Made by a program: the position numbers and the translations under genes
Assembly: GCA_025936205.1 (NCBI GenBank)
Contig: JAICTU010000151.1
Location: 1-17,704 of the forward strand
DNA length: 17,704 nucleotides
Source of the DNA: Polyangiaceae bacterium
GTDB taxonomy: Bacteria > Myxococcota > Polyangia > Polyangiales > Polyangiaceae
Direction: 5' to 3'
In this document: one piece after another, positions 1 to 8,296 of the stretch
How positions within the stretch are numbered: the first letter of the stretch is position 1
How the letters are laid out: the number at the start of each line of letters is the position of its first letter
Notes under the pieces: model-generated
Seen by the model: only the letters and a program-made list of their open reading frames with translations
Databases searched by the model: none
What the model was told of the DNA's origin: nothing

Positions 1-63
1 GGCCTGGGCACGACGCCGCCGCACGGACCCTCCCCGCTGCTGGTCTCGCTCTTTTCGCGATGA
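1..63 (+). CDS. Possible C-terminal end of an upstream gene (partial)
   Basis: Frame 1 is open from the window edge to a TGA at 61-63 and reads GLGTTPPHGPSPLLVSLFSR. Most codons end in G or C, as in the real genes here, and the other forward frames look less gene-like. Only 20 residues are visible, so no family can be assigned. It could equally be non-coding DNA. Sequence to the left of the window would settle it. Confidence 0.3.
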   Translation, partial: GLGTTPPHGPSPLLVSLFSR

Positions 64-321
64 ATTCGTGGGGATCTCTCAGGGCCCGGCCCAAAACCAA
101 ACGCAAAGAGCCCCATGACAGGCGGGAGCCCGCCCCCGCGCTCAGCGCCGTAACCTCGCGTAAGGGCGACCCCACCAGTTGCGAGCCCACTCCAGCACTG
201 GGAGGCAAGCGGGGCTGGGGCCCCGCGCGCAGCGCCCGCGCCGCGCGGGCGGAAGGCGGGGGAGGGAACCCGCAGCGAAGCTGCGGGAACCGGGGGTCTG
301 CCTCAGACCCCCAAAGAAAAA
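64..321. other. Non-coding stretch with a cluster of hairpins
   Basis: I see no convincing gene between the possible leftmost tail and the small leftward gene ending at 322. Rightward open frames here are rich in Arg, Pro and Ser and look like by-products of GC content. The right half (233-312) carries three successive perfect inverted repeats, listed separately. No T-tract follows the hairpins on either strand in the way expected of an intrinsic terminator. Confidence 0.6.
233..312. repeat. Three tandem perfect hairpins
   Basis: Hairpin 1 pairs 233-240 with 244-251 (CGCCCGCG/CGCGGGCG, loop CCG). Hairpin 2 pairs 269-276 with 280-287 (CCCGCAGC/GCTGCGGG, loop GAA). Hairpin 3 pairs 292-300 with 304-312 (GGGGGTCTG/CAGACCCCC, loop CCT) and is followed on the plus strand by an A-rich run (313-321). 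All three have perfect 8-9 bp stems and 3-nt loops. They lie just past the stop of the leftward gene at 322, so they could protect or end its transcript. They could also be a copy of a dispersed intergenic repeat. Confidence 0.6.
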
Positions 322-609
322 TCAGCCCGTCGACGCGTCTTCGAGCGTGCGCTCGCGATCGCGGATCTCGAGGCGATAGCGGCTGTTCACGGTCTCGATG
401 TAGAAGACATCCCGTGCAGCCATGCGCAGGACACGCTTCACCGGAGTCGTCACGTACTCGTGCATTCCATCCGGGAACTCGATGACGACCACCGAGCCCT
501 TGCGGGGTGCGCGAACCAGCCGACCCGAGACCGCTCGCGAACCTCGTCCGAGCTTGCGTAGAACGACCTGCACGATTTTGACTCTAGCAACCGCCGGGCA
601 GCCGCGCAC
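322..609 (-). CDS. Small hypothetical protein, 95 aa
   Basis: I do not recognise a family. The frame is open for 95 codons from a GTG at 609, with an alternative GTG at 573 giving 83 aa. The core reads like a real folded protein: a basic N-terminal third (KLGRGSRAVSGRLVRAPRKG), then alternating hydrophobic strands (SVVVIEFPDG, EYVTTPVKRVLRM, DVFYIETVNSRYRLEI) suggesting a small beta-rich domain, then an acidic/basic tail. GGGAAGTGA just upstream of the 609 GTG could serve as a ribosome-binding site. It lies 161 bp downstream of the transpeptidase gene on the same strand. No signal peptide or membrane segment is seen. Function is unknown. Confidence 0.55.
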   Translation of the reverse strand: MRGCPAVARVKIVQVVLRKLGRGSRAVSGRLVRAPRKGSVVVIEFPDGMHEYVTTPVKRVLRMAARDVFYIETVNSRYRLEIRDRERTLEDASTG

Positions 610-739
610 TCACTTCCCGGCCCGGCCCCCAATTTTTGTCTCACGTTGGAGCCTTTTGGAGAGCCCGGCCGGGACCGCAGGGCAGGCGTCCGGAGAGCAA
701 GGGTGAAGCGTCCTGCACCGATGCGAGCTTGCCAGTCTG

Positions 740-751
740 GGAAGCGCTTCC
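740..751. promoter_or_regulatory. 12-bp perfect palindrome, possible operator
   Basis: GGAAGCGCTTCC is a perfect palindrome with a central CG step, sitting in the 161-bp gap between the small gene at 322-609 and the transpeptidase stop. Its shape resembles operators of LacI-family regulators (symmetrical half-sites around a central CG). It could control the small leftward gene, but no such regulator is in the window and the assignment is speculative. No T-tract follows, so a terminator role is unlikely. Confidence 0.25.
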
Positions 752-770
752 AAGGCGCCCCAGAGCCCGC

Positions 771-2030
771 TCAGGGCGGCGTCACCCCGGCTTCACCCCG
801 CTCCGCGAAATAAGCGCGTAGCACGTCGCGCGCCAGCTGCGGCGCCTTCATTCGCCAGATGGGCGTGTTGACAATCAGCGCGGCCACCGCGACTTCCGGA
901 TGGTCCGCGGGCGCAAAGCCCACAAACCAGGTGTAGAAGCGGTTTTGCTCGTTGCGCGTGAGCGTGCCCGTCTTGCCTGCCACGTGCACTTCGCCCAGAT
1001 AGGGCCTGCCGCCAGGGCCGCGGAACGACTTGGTGGCGGAGCCGCTCGCCACCGTTTCGCGCATCATCTTGTTCAGCTCGTGCGCGCGCGCCTCCGGCAC
1101 GACGCGGCGCAAGCGGACGGGCTCGCTGCTCGACTGCCACTCGAGCTGATCGCCGGAGTACACGGCGCGCACGATACGGGGACGCAACGCGACGCCGCCC
1201 GAGGCCACGGTCTGCGCGATCGACACGGCACCCAACGGCGAGAGCGTGGTGTGCCAGAAGCCCGCCGCGGCCCGCGCGAACTCCAGCGGATCGCTCGGCA
1301 GCTCGATGCTGGGCGCGTCGCTGGGCACGTCGAAGGGCGTGGCCGCGCCAAAGCCGAAGGCGCTGGCGGTCTCGTGCAGCGCCCGCGGGGTCAGATAGTG
1401 CTGCGCCAGCCGCGCGAAGACGATGTTCAAGCTGCGGCCGAGGGCCTCCGCCATGGTGGCGCAGACATGGTCGCGATTGGGATCTTCGCGCAGGTCTGCA
1501 GCGTTGATCCGGCTCTGCCCGCCACCGCGATAGCACTGCTCCGTCTGCGCGTTGAGGGAGGGCGTCTGCAGCAGCGAGGCAGCCGTCACGATCTTGAAGA
1601 CGCTGGCTGCGGGGGCCTCTGCTCGAACATTGACGTCGAACGGCTCGCCCTCGCGCACCTGGCTCGCATAGACGAGCAGATTGCCCGTGCGAGTGTCCAT
1701 GAGCACCGCGCCGGCTTCGGGCAGCGCATAGCGTTTCATCACGCTCAGCGTTTCACGCTGCAGTCGAGCATCCAGCGTGAGCTCCGCGCTGCGCCCGTGC
1801 GACAGCGGGGCGGTGACGCGATCGCCTTGCAGATCGAGGCGCAACAAGTCCAGGCCGCTGAAATCGGGTTCTGCCGGAGGCTCCGGGGTGGGCGCAGGCG
1901 CCTCACTGAGGCGCTCCAGCGCGGGTACGGGCGCTGGCTCGGCCTGCTGTTGCTCGATCGCCTTGGGGACGAGCGCGTAAATGACGCCTAACCCCGCCCC
2001 CAGCCCCAACCACCGCTGCCAGCCTTCCAT
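771..2030 (-). CDS. Penicillin-binding transpeptidase-domain protein, membrane-anchored
   Basis: A 419-aa serine acyl-transferase of the penicillin-binding protein family, expected to cross-link peptidoglycan stem peptides in the periplasm. The three signature motifs are present and correctly spaced: SxxK as S143-V-F-K146 (S143 the nucleophile), SxN as S200-L-N202, and KTG at 353-355. Residues 7-23 form one hydrophobic segment, likely an uncleaved anchor. A Pro/Glu/Ala-rich linker follows to about residue 55, and the catalytic domain runs from about 85 to the end. No glycosyltransferase domain is seen, and there is no room for the large dimerisation module of typical class B PBPs, so it is a compact variant. 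The ATG at 2030 is preceded by GAGAGAAG, a weak ribosome-binding site. It is divergent from phoH. Which cell-wall process it serves (elongation, division, sporulation) cannot be read from the sequence. Confidence 0.9.
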   Translation of the reverse strand: MEGWQRWLGLGAGLGVIYALVPKAIEQQQAEPAPVPALERLSEAPAPTPEPPAEPDFSGLDLLRLDLQGDRVTAPLSHGRSAELTLDARLQRETLSVMKRYALPEAGAVLMDTRTGNLLVYASQVREGEPFDVNVRAEAPAASVFKIVTAASLLQTPSLNAQTEQCYRGGGQSRINAADLREDPNRDHVCATMAEALGRSLNIVFARLAQHYLTPRALHETASAFGFGAATPFDVPSDAPSIELPSDPLEFARAAAGFWHTTLSPLGAVSIAQTVASGGVALRPRIVRAVYSGDQLEWQSSSEPVRLRRVVPEARAHELNKMMRETVASGSATKSFRGPGGRPYLGEVHVAGKTGTLTRNEQNRFYTWFVGFAPADHPEVAVAALIVNTPIWRMKAPQLARDVLRAYFAERGEAGVTPP

Positions 2031-2193
2031 GCTTCTCTCGACGTATCTGCGGCTCTACCAAATGGGCAAAAAAGCCAAGCACTTGGGGCCGGTGCAGCGC
2101 TGGGCGTCCGGTTGGCCGCCTGTGCTCTCGAGCCGCGTTCGCCGAGGAATCTGGGGAGGCCTCCGGATCTGTAGTAGGTAGCGTGACATAAAG
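2031..2193. promoter_or_regulatory. Divergent promoter region, transpeptidase / phoH
   Basis: This 163-bp gap separates two divergent genes and must hold promoters for both unless phoH is read from elsewhere. I see no clear -35/-10 pair. A 10-bp palindrome GGAGGCCTCC (2155-2164) lies 30 bp before phoH, and an A6 run sits at about 2068-2073. No strong ribosome-binding site precedes the phoH ATG. Confidence 0.45.
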
Positions 2194-3291
2194 ATGAGGC
2201 AGAGCGCAGAGCTGGAGGTTCACGATACGTCTGTCCTGATGTCGCTCACTACCCCCAATGGGCGACTGCTCGAAGAAGTCTCGCGTTGTGCGCGCGCTCA
2301 GGTCGACTTTCGCGGCAACAAGATCCTGGTCTCCGGCGAGGAGCCCAACGTGGAGCTGGCGCGGCGCTTTCTCGCCGACGCCGCGGAGTTGATCGCGAAG
2401 GGCGTGCCCGTCGGGCCGCAGGATGTGGCGAGCGCCATCCGCTCGCTGCGCGACGACCCCGCTTCGACGCTCACCTCGCTGCTGGAGGACTCGATCCTGG
2501 TCGGCGCGCGGCGCCGCGCGGTGGTGCCCAAGAGCCGTGCGCAGCGCGACTACGTGCGCTGCATCCGCGAGTCGGATCTGACCTTCGGCATCGGTCCCGC
2601 GGGCACCGGCAAGACATACCTGGCCATGGCGATGGCGGCCTCCGCGCTCACGCAGCGTCTGGTCAAGCGCGTAGTCTTGACGCGGCCGGCGGTGGAGGCG
2701 GGCGAGCGGCTCGGCTTCTTGCCGGGCGATCTGGCTGAGAAGGTGAGCCCGTATCTGCGCCCGCTCTACGACGCGCTCAATGACATGCTCGAGTTCGACA
2801 AGGTCGAGCAGTTGCGCGAGCGGGGTCAGATCGAAGTGGCGCCGCTCGCGTTCATGCGCGGACGCACGCTGAACAACGCCTTCGTGATCCTGGATGAAGC
2901 GCAGAATGCCACGAGCGAGCAGATGCGCATGTTCCTCACGCGCCTGGGATTTGGGTCCAAGGCAGTGGTGACCGGTGACGTTACGCAGACGGATCTTCCG
3001 CCCGGTGCCCGACCTGGGCTGAAAGAAGCGGAAGAGTTGTTGTCCGGCATCGAAGGCATCAGCTGCTGCCGTTTCACCGATGCGGATGTGGTGCGGCATC
3101 CGTTGGTGCAGAAGATCGTCGTCGCTTACGAGCGCAGCGATCAGCGCCGGGCAGAGTCTCAACCTCGCGAGCGGCGCGGACAGGCCGGGCGGAGTGACAA
3201 TGCGCGCAATGGGCCGCGGCGTAACGATGCCGGATCAAGCTCCGCTGAAGCCACTGGTGACGAGCCGGAGTCTGAAGACAGTTCGGCCTGA
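2194..3291 (+). CDS. phoH: PhoH family ATPase (PhoL/YbeZ type)
   Basis: A 365-aa cytoplasmic P-loop ATPase of the PhoH family, related to the helicase superfamily and linked in other bacteria to RNA and ribosome metabolism with YbeY. Walker A is GPAGTGKT at 134-141, Walker B is VILDEAQN at 231-238 (D234, E235), and the sensor-like VTGDVTQTDLP lies at 259-269. Residues 17-70 form the small KH-like N-terminal region of the YbeZ-type branch. Residues from about 318 on are a charged, low-complexity tail rich in Arg, Ser and Glu, probably disordered. The ATG at 2194 lacks a good ribosome-binding site, but the N-terminus fits the family. The usual partners (an HD-domain membrane protein and ybeY) are absent. 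Instead eno follows after 33 bp on the same strand, suggesting co-transcription. Confidence 0.93.
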   Translation: MRQSAELEVHDTSVLMSLTTPNGRLLEEVSRCARAQVDFRGNKILVSGEEPNVELARRFLADAAELIAKGVPVGPQDVASAIRSLRDDPASTLTSLLEDSILVGARRRAVVPKSRAQRDYVRCIRESDLTFGIGPAGTGKTYLAMAMAASALTQRLVKRVVLTRPAVEAGERLGFLPGDLAEKVSPYLRPLYDALNDMLEFDKVEQLRERGQIEVAPLAFMRGRTLNNAFVILDEAQNATSEQMRMFLTRLGFGSKAVVTGDVTQTDLPPGARPGLKEAEELLSGIEGISCCRFTDADVVRHPLVQKIVVAYERSDQRRAESQPRERRGQAGRSDNARNGPRRNDAGSSSAEATGDEPESEDSSA

Positions 3292-4596
<1,305 letters not shown>

Positions 4597-4618
4597 GCCA
4601 GCAGGAGTGGCGGCACCT

Positions 4619-5356
4619 TCAGCTCGGCCCGAATCGAAAACGATTGAATCGAAAACGATTGAATCGAAAACGATACAGCCGAGCGAGGTGCCGCAGATAC
4701 AGCATCTGCTGCTGCAGCGTCAGCTTGCTCTCGCCATGCTCGCGATTCGCGAAGTGAATGGGCACCTCGCGCACGTTCCGGCAGCGGCAGCGCACCAGGA
4801 GCTCGAGCCCGATCTTGTAACCGAGGGGGCTCGGGCTCTCGGCTCGGGCGAAAACGGAGCGCGGCAGCGCAAAAAAGCCGCTCATCGGATCGGATACGCT
4901 GGTCAGCGGCCGTGCCAGGTACGTGGCCACCTTGCTGTTCAGGTAGCGAAACAAGCCCCAGCCCTCGGCTGTGGTGCCGCCGCTGACGTAGCGCGAGCCG
5001 AGCACGAAATCTGCGCCCGCGCGCAGCGCAGCGAGCATGTCCGGGATCACCTCCGGCGGGTGGCTGAGGTCGGCGTCCATCACCACCAGCGTTTCGCCCC
5101 GAGCGCGGGCGAGCCCGAACAACACCGCCTGGCTCAGACCGCGATCCTCGCGCCGCACGAACAGCTGTAGCCAGGGCTCCGAACGGGCCGCCATCAAGGC
5201 CTCCGTTCCGTCGCGGCTATCGTCGTCGACGATCAGGAGCTCGAGCTCCAGGTTCGAGCGCTCTCGCAGGAGAGCCACGCGCTCGATCAGCGAGGGAAGC
5301 GATTCCGCCTCGCGGAACGTCGGGACCACGATGGAGATGCTGGGGGGCTGGGCCAA
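4619..5356 (-). CDS. Glycosyltransferase family 2, polyprenol-phosphate mannosyltransferase-like
   Basis: A GT-A fold glycosyltransferase resembling dolichol/polyprenol-phosphate mannose (or glucose) synthases, which load a sugar from a nucleotide donor onto a lipid phosphate at the membrane. With a TTG start at 5356 (245 aa) it begins MAQPPSISIVVPTFREAESLP. The donor-site acidic motif is DDDSRDGT at 44-51 and the metal-binding DAD is at 94-96, followed by LSHPPEVIP. SDPMSGFFAL (about 155-164) and NREHGESKL (about 204-212) are typical of the family. No transmembrane segment is seen. A TTG at 5437 would add 27 residues and overlap the upstream stop; the shorter form starts at the conserved strand and has GGAAA 5 nt upstream. 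The C-terminus is odd: three in-frame RFRFN-type units (about 228-242) from a 15-bp tandem repeat. It is the last gene of the leftward operon from 9027. Sugar and lipid acceptor are unknown. Confidence 0.88.
   Translation of the reverse strand: MAQPPSISIVVPTFREAESLPSLIERVALLRERSNLELELLIVDDDSRDGTEALMAARSEPWLQLFVRREDRGLSQAVLFGLARARGETLVVMDADLSHPPEVIPDMLAALRAGADFVLGSRYVSGGTTAEGWGLFRYLNSKVATYLARPLTSVSDPMSGFFALPRSVFARAESPSPLGYKIGLELLVRCRCRNVREVPIHFANREHGESKLTLQQQMLYLRHLARLYRFRFNRFRFNRFRFGPS
4631..4675. repeat. Three 15-bp tandem repeats, each a small hairpin
   Basis: Units GAATCGAAAACGATT (4631-4645), the same again (4646-4660), and GAATCGAAAACGATA (4661-4675). Within each unit AATCG and CGATT can pair around an AAAA loop; the last unit loses one pair. 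The block is AT-rich against a GC-rich background. It lies inside the 3' end of the glycosyltransferase gene and translates in frame on the minus strand as repeated RFRFN, so unit length 15 keeps the frame open. It is 34 bp beyond the enolase stop, where the two genes converge. Confidence 0.9.
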
Positions 5357-5411
5357 GGGTTTCCAAACTTGGTTGTCACGTCGCGCCCGTGCCGTAAAGG
5401 GAGATTTGCCT

Positions 5412-7310
5412 TCACAGGGTATTGAAGGCCTGGCCAAACGTGGCCATCACGCTGATGTGGCCGCCGGGGGAATTCGCGGGGACCGGAAAGCCCACATCGA
5501 CGCGGAAGACGTCGCGGTCGAGCTCCGGCAGCAAGAAGCGCAAGCCGAAGCCGACCCCGTGCAGCAGGTGCAGGTCTCCGATGCGGTTGAAGGCATCGCC
5601 CATGTCGTGGAAGACCACCCCCGCCAGCTGTGCAGACCAGAGCTGCAGCGGGCGGCTCCGGAACTCCAGATTGCTCACCACCGCGTTCCAACCCGAGGCC
5701 GCCACCGCGACATAGCCGCGCAGGCGGCCGGTGCCGCCGAGGACCTGGTAGCCGTTCGAGTAGTTGCGGTAGGTGTCGACGACGCGAGCATCGTAGACGA
5801 AGCGGCCCGGCAAGAGCCTCGGCGAGTTGAAGTGCAGGCCGAGGGTGAGCCGTGCATCCGTCTCGTTCAGCTGGCTGAGCTCGATGACTTGGCCCGCGGT
5901 GGCCTTCAAGTAGCCGGTGTCGACCGCCATCGCGTAGCTGAGCGAGGCCGAAATCCCCAGCAAGTTGCGGCTCGACCCGAGATCCTTCAGCGCCGGGTAG
6001 ATCTTCAGATTCGCGATCTGACCGAGCCGATAGCTCTCTTGCAGAGCGAGCGTGTCCGCGTTCAGGTCGACGTGGTACCGAGTGGTGTACGAAGTGATCT
6101 GGAGGTAGGGGCTGATGCGCGTGCTGCTCCTGGGCAGCAGGTAGTTATAGCGACCCTCGACCTGACTGATCTCGTAGGGCGTCAACTCGCCGGGCACATC
6201 CGAGCGCCCAGCGCGGATGCCCGAGAGATCGACGGCGCGCGCGGCGAAACGAGTCGCTTCCAGCCCGAAGCTCAGGTCGGTCTTGTAGCGAATCCCGTAC
6301 GAGCGCGTGAAGTTCTGGCTGAAGGACTGGCTGTCGTAGATGAAGAGGTTGGGGTAGAGGCCGGTCTTGCCACTGCTGGGAATCACCCAGGGCGAATAGT
6401 CTGGTGCCTCGACGGAGCAGATGGCGCCCACCGCATTGTTGTTCACGTCGAACGGTGATTGCCCGTTGCGCCAGGCCACGCTGGTCCCGTAGGACCACCT
6501 GGAGCGACTGGAGTACAGCGGGTGCTCGTAGTCGAAGCTGCCCTGCGTGCCCTGGAGCTTGCCCGAGCCGCAGTCGAACGTCGCGTCGAAGCGCGCGCTC
6601 AAGTACAGATGGGCGTCGGCGAGCCGGGGCTCGATGAAGCCGGCGCCGAGGGTATAGGTGCGTCGACTGAAGACGGCCGAGCCAAACAACCTGCGACCCG
6701 TACCCAGCAGGTTGAACTCGGTGGGGGAGAGCGCGAGGTAGTCCACGACACCCTCATTGATGCGCCCGTCCCAGCCCACGCGCAGGCTCCACAGGTCCTT
6801 GGTGATCACCAGGTAGCGGACGCTCGACTCGCTGCTGCCCTGCATGGGCAGCGCCAGCACCACGGAGAACAAGCCGAGTCCGCGCAGGTTGCGTTCGGTC
6901 TCGTCGGACAGAGACTGGTCGTAGGATGAGCCCACGCGCAGCAAGAGCTCGCGCTCGATCACGCGTTGCTGCGTGGTCGGATGGAACCAATTGACGAACT
7001 GTGGGACCGGGTCCTCCGGCTCGAACACCTCCAGCGCGACAATCTCGATCGACTCGATGCGCTTGTTCCCGGGGTGCAGGTCGAGCTTGCCGTGCTGTCG
7101 CTCCAGGGCGCGCCGGATGCGCTCTTGCTCGAGCGGCGAGAAGCGGCGGTTGGCGATGGAGTTGTCGCCGCTCTGCGCGGCGGACGAGGAGGCGAGGGTC
7201 AGCAGGCAGCAGAACAGCGCCGGCAGCCAAGCTCGGGCCGCGAGTGACCAGGCCGCAAGTGAGCGGGCACGCAGCGTCAATGGGGCTCGCGGGATCACTC
7301 TCGGGCTCAA
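5412..7310 (-). CDS. POTRA / Omp85-type outer-membrane beta-barrel protein
   Basis: A 632-aa predicted outer-membrane protein of the BamA/TamA superfamily, whose members insert or translocate proteins or lipids at the outer membrane. Residues 1-45 look like a signal sequence (basic N-terminus, hydrophobic ALFCCLLTLASSSAA). About 84-176 matches one POTRA domain (RIESIEIVALEVF, then LLLRVGSSYDQSLSDETERNLRGLGLFSVVLAL). The remainder shows alternating aromatic/polar strands of a barrel. The superfamily loop-6 signature appears as GRLRGY (R531, G532, Y533), followed by VVSNLEFRSRP. With one POTRA it is shorter than BamA and nearer the accessory Omp85 types. The C-terminus ends AFNTL rather than in the usual terminal aromatic residue. 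A TTG at 7310 overlaps the NAD kinase stop as TTGA; GTG at 7298 is an alternative. The substrate is unknown. Confidence 0.82.
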   Translation of the reverse strand: MSPRVIPRAPLTLRARSLAAWSLAARAWLPALFCCLLTLASSSAAQSGDNSIANRRFSPLEQERIRRALERQHGKLDLHPGNKRIESIEIVALEVFEPEDPVPQFVNWFHPTTQQRVIERELLLRVGSSYDQSLSDETERNLRGLGLFSVVLALPMQGSSESSVRYLVITKDLWSLRVGWDGRINEGVVDYLALSPTEFNLLGTGRRLFGSAVFSRRTYTLGAGFIEPRLADAHLYLSARFDATFDCGSGKLQGTQGSFDYEHPLYSSRSRWSYGTSVAWRNGQSPFDVNNNAVGAICSVEAPDYSPWVIPSSGKTGLYPNLFIYDSQSFSQNFTRSYGIRYKTDLSFGLEATRFAARAVDLSGIRAGRSDVPGELTPYEISQVEGRYNYLLPRSSTRISPYLQITSYTTRYHVDLNADTLALQESYRLGQIANLKIYPALKDLGSSRNLLGISASLSYAMAVDTGYLKATAGQVIELSQLNETDARLTLGLHFNSPRLLPGRFVYDARVVDTYRNYSNGYQVLGGTGRLRGYVAVAASGWNAVVSNLEFRSRPLQLWSAQLAGVVFHDMGDAFNRIGDLHLLHGVGFGLRFLLPELDRDVFRVDVGFPVPANSPGGHISVMATFGQAFNTL

Positions 7311-8296
7311 ACGGGACGCCGCCGCGCTTTCTTGCGGGGGCTCGAGGCTTTCGCTTTGCGCCCGAGCCCGGGTACGAAGCTGCGCGGCGCGGCGTCACCG
7401 CGCCGGCGGCCCAGCCCGAAAATGGTCAGCGGCTCGTCGGAGACGCTGCACACCACGCGATCCCCCAAGCCCACCGGCATCTGCCGGTAGGGACCATCCA
7501 GATAGAGCCGTGCATCCGCCATCTTGCTCGTCAGGAGCAGGCTCTGTGGCGGCTCGAAAACCAGGCGGGCCAGCTCCAGCGGCGCGGGGGCCGGCTGACG
7601 CCGCAGCTCGAGATAGGGCTCGCGCACGACCAGTTGCAGCTTGTCGGAAGCGAAGGGCAGGACGCGCCCTCCCGCCGAGCGTGCGGCCCCGGTCGAGCCC
7701 GCCGCCGTACACACCCAGACTCCGCTGGAACGCTGGTCTTCCGTACGCCCATCGAACGTGACCAGATAGCGTGAGGTGGCGGCCGGGATGGCGTGACAGA
7801 ACAGTGCCTCGTTCAGCACGCGGCGGGAACAGATCCGGTCGTTGACACTGACCTGCATGCGCGCCAGGCGAACGCTCGGCAACGAGCCCTCCAGCGCGCC
7901 CTCGAGCGTGGTCGCGAGGTTTCCGACGTGCGCCGGACAGAAGAAGCCGACGCTGTGCACGGGGGAGCTGTTGACGCCCAGGATCGGGATCGAGCCGACG
8001 TGGTGCGACGCCGCGAGCAGCGTGCCGTCCCCGCCAACGCTCACGACCAGTGAGGCATCCGAGGCGTCGAACACGACGCCGGGGCTGCGCAGCACCATCA
8101 GCCGGGCGCCGAGTGAGCGCAGGACCTGCTGTACTTGTTTGAGCGTACGCTGATGGGCGAGGTGCGCCTGACGCCAGCGCGCCACGCTGATGTCGTGACG
8201 TTGGAACAAGGCCACGGCCTTCGGATCGCTACGCTCCTGGATGAAGCGCTCGTACATCGAGCGCTTGGCGACCACGACGACGAGCGGCCGGTTCAC
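7307..8296 (-). CDS. nadK: NAD kinase
   Basis: A 329-aa ATP-NAD kinase family protein, which phosphorylates NAD to NADP in the cytoplasm. The nucleotide-binding GGDGT motif is at 88-92 (VVSVGGDGTLLAASHHV), the conserved acidic NE pair at 162-163 (VLNEALFCHAIPAATSRY), and the glycine/serine loop TAAGSTGA at 197-204 followed by ARSAGG. The loop differs from the commonest TPTGSTAY form, so this is a divergent branch. The last 30 or so residues are strongly basic (KAKASSPRKKARRRPV), an unusual tail. The frame is open much further upstream, but that part overlaps the Nudix gene. The GTG at 8296 overlaps the Nudix stop as GTGA and directly precedes the first beta strand (NRPLVVVVAK), so I choose it. 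Translation is probably coupled to the Nudix gene. Confidence 0.9.
   Translation of the reverse strand: MNRPLVVVVAKRSMYERFIQERSDPKAVALFQRHDISVARWRQAHLAHQRTLKQVQQVLRSLGARLMVLRSPGVVFDASDASLVVSVGGDGTLLAASHHVGSIPILGVNSSPVHSVGFFCPAHVGNLATTLEGALEGSLPSVRLARMQVSVNDRICSRRVLNEALFCHAIPAATSRYLVTFDGRTEDQRSSGVWVCTAAGSTGAARSAGGRVLPFASDKLQLVVREPYLELRRQPAPAPLELARLVFEPPQSLLLTSKMADARLYLDGPYRQMPVGLGDRVVCSVSDEPLTIFGLGRRRGDAAPRSFVPGLGRKAKASSPRKKARRRPV

Noticed and set aside
636..821. Short rightward open frame in the gap and over the transpeptidase 3' end
   Set aside because: It is Arg/Pro-rich, lacks a ribosome-binding site and overlaps a real gene.
2155..2164. Palindrome GGAGGCCTCC before phoH
   Set aside because: A 10-bp GC palindrome is expected often by chance in such DNA, and no paired site or spacing supports a role.
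1903..3162. Long leftward open frame, 419 codons, opposite phoH
   Set aside because: It lies antisense to the whole PhoH domain, is rich in His, Arg and Gln, and shows no family motif. It is a GC-bias by-product.
5037..6458. Rightward open frame, 473 codons, opposite the glycosyltransferase and barrel genes
   Set aside because: It crosses two well-supported leftward genes and has no recognisable motif.
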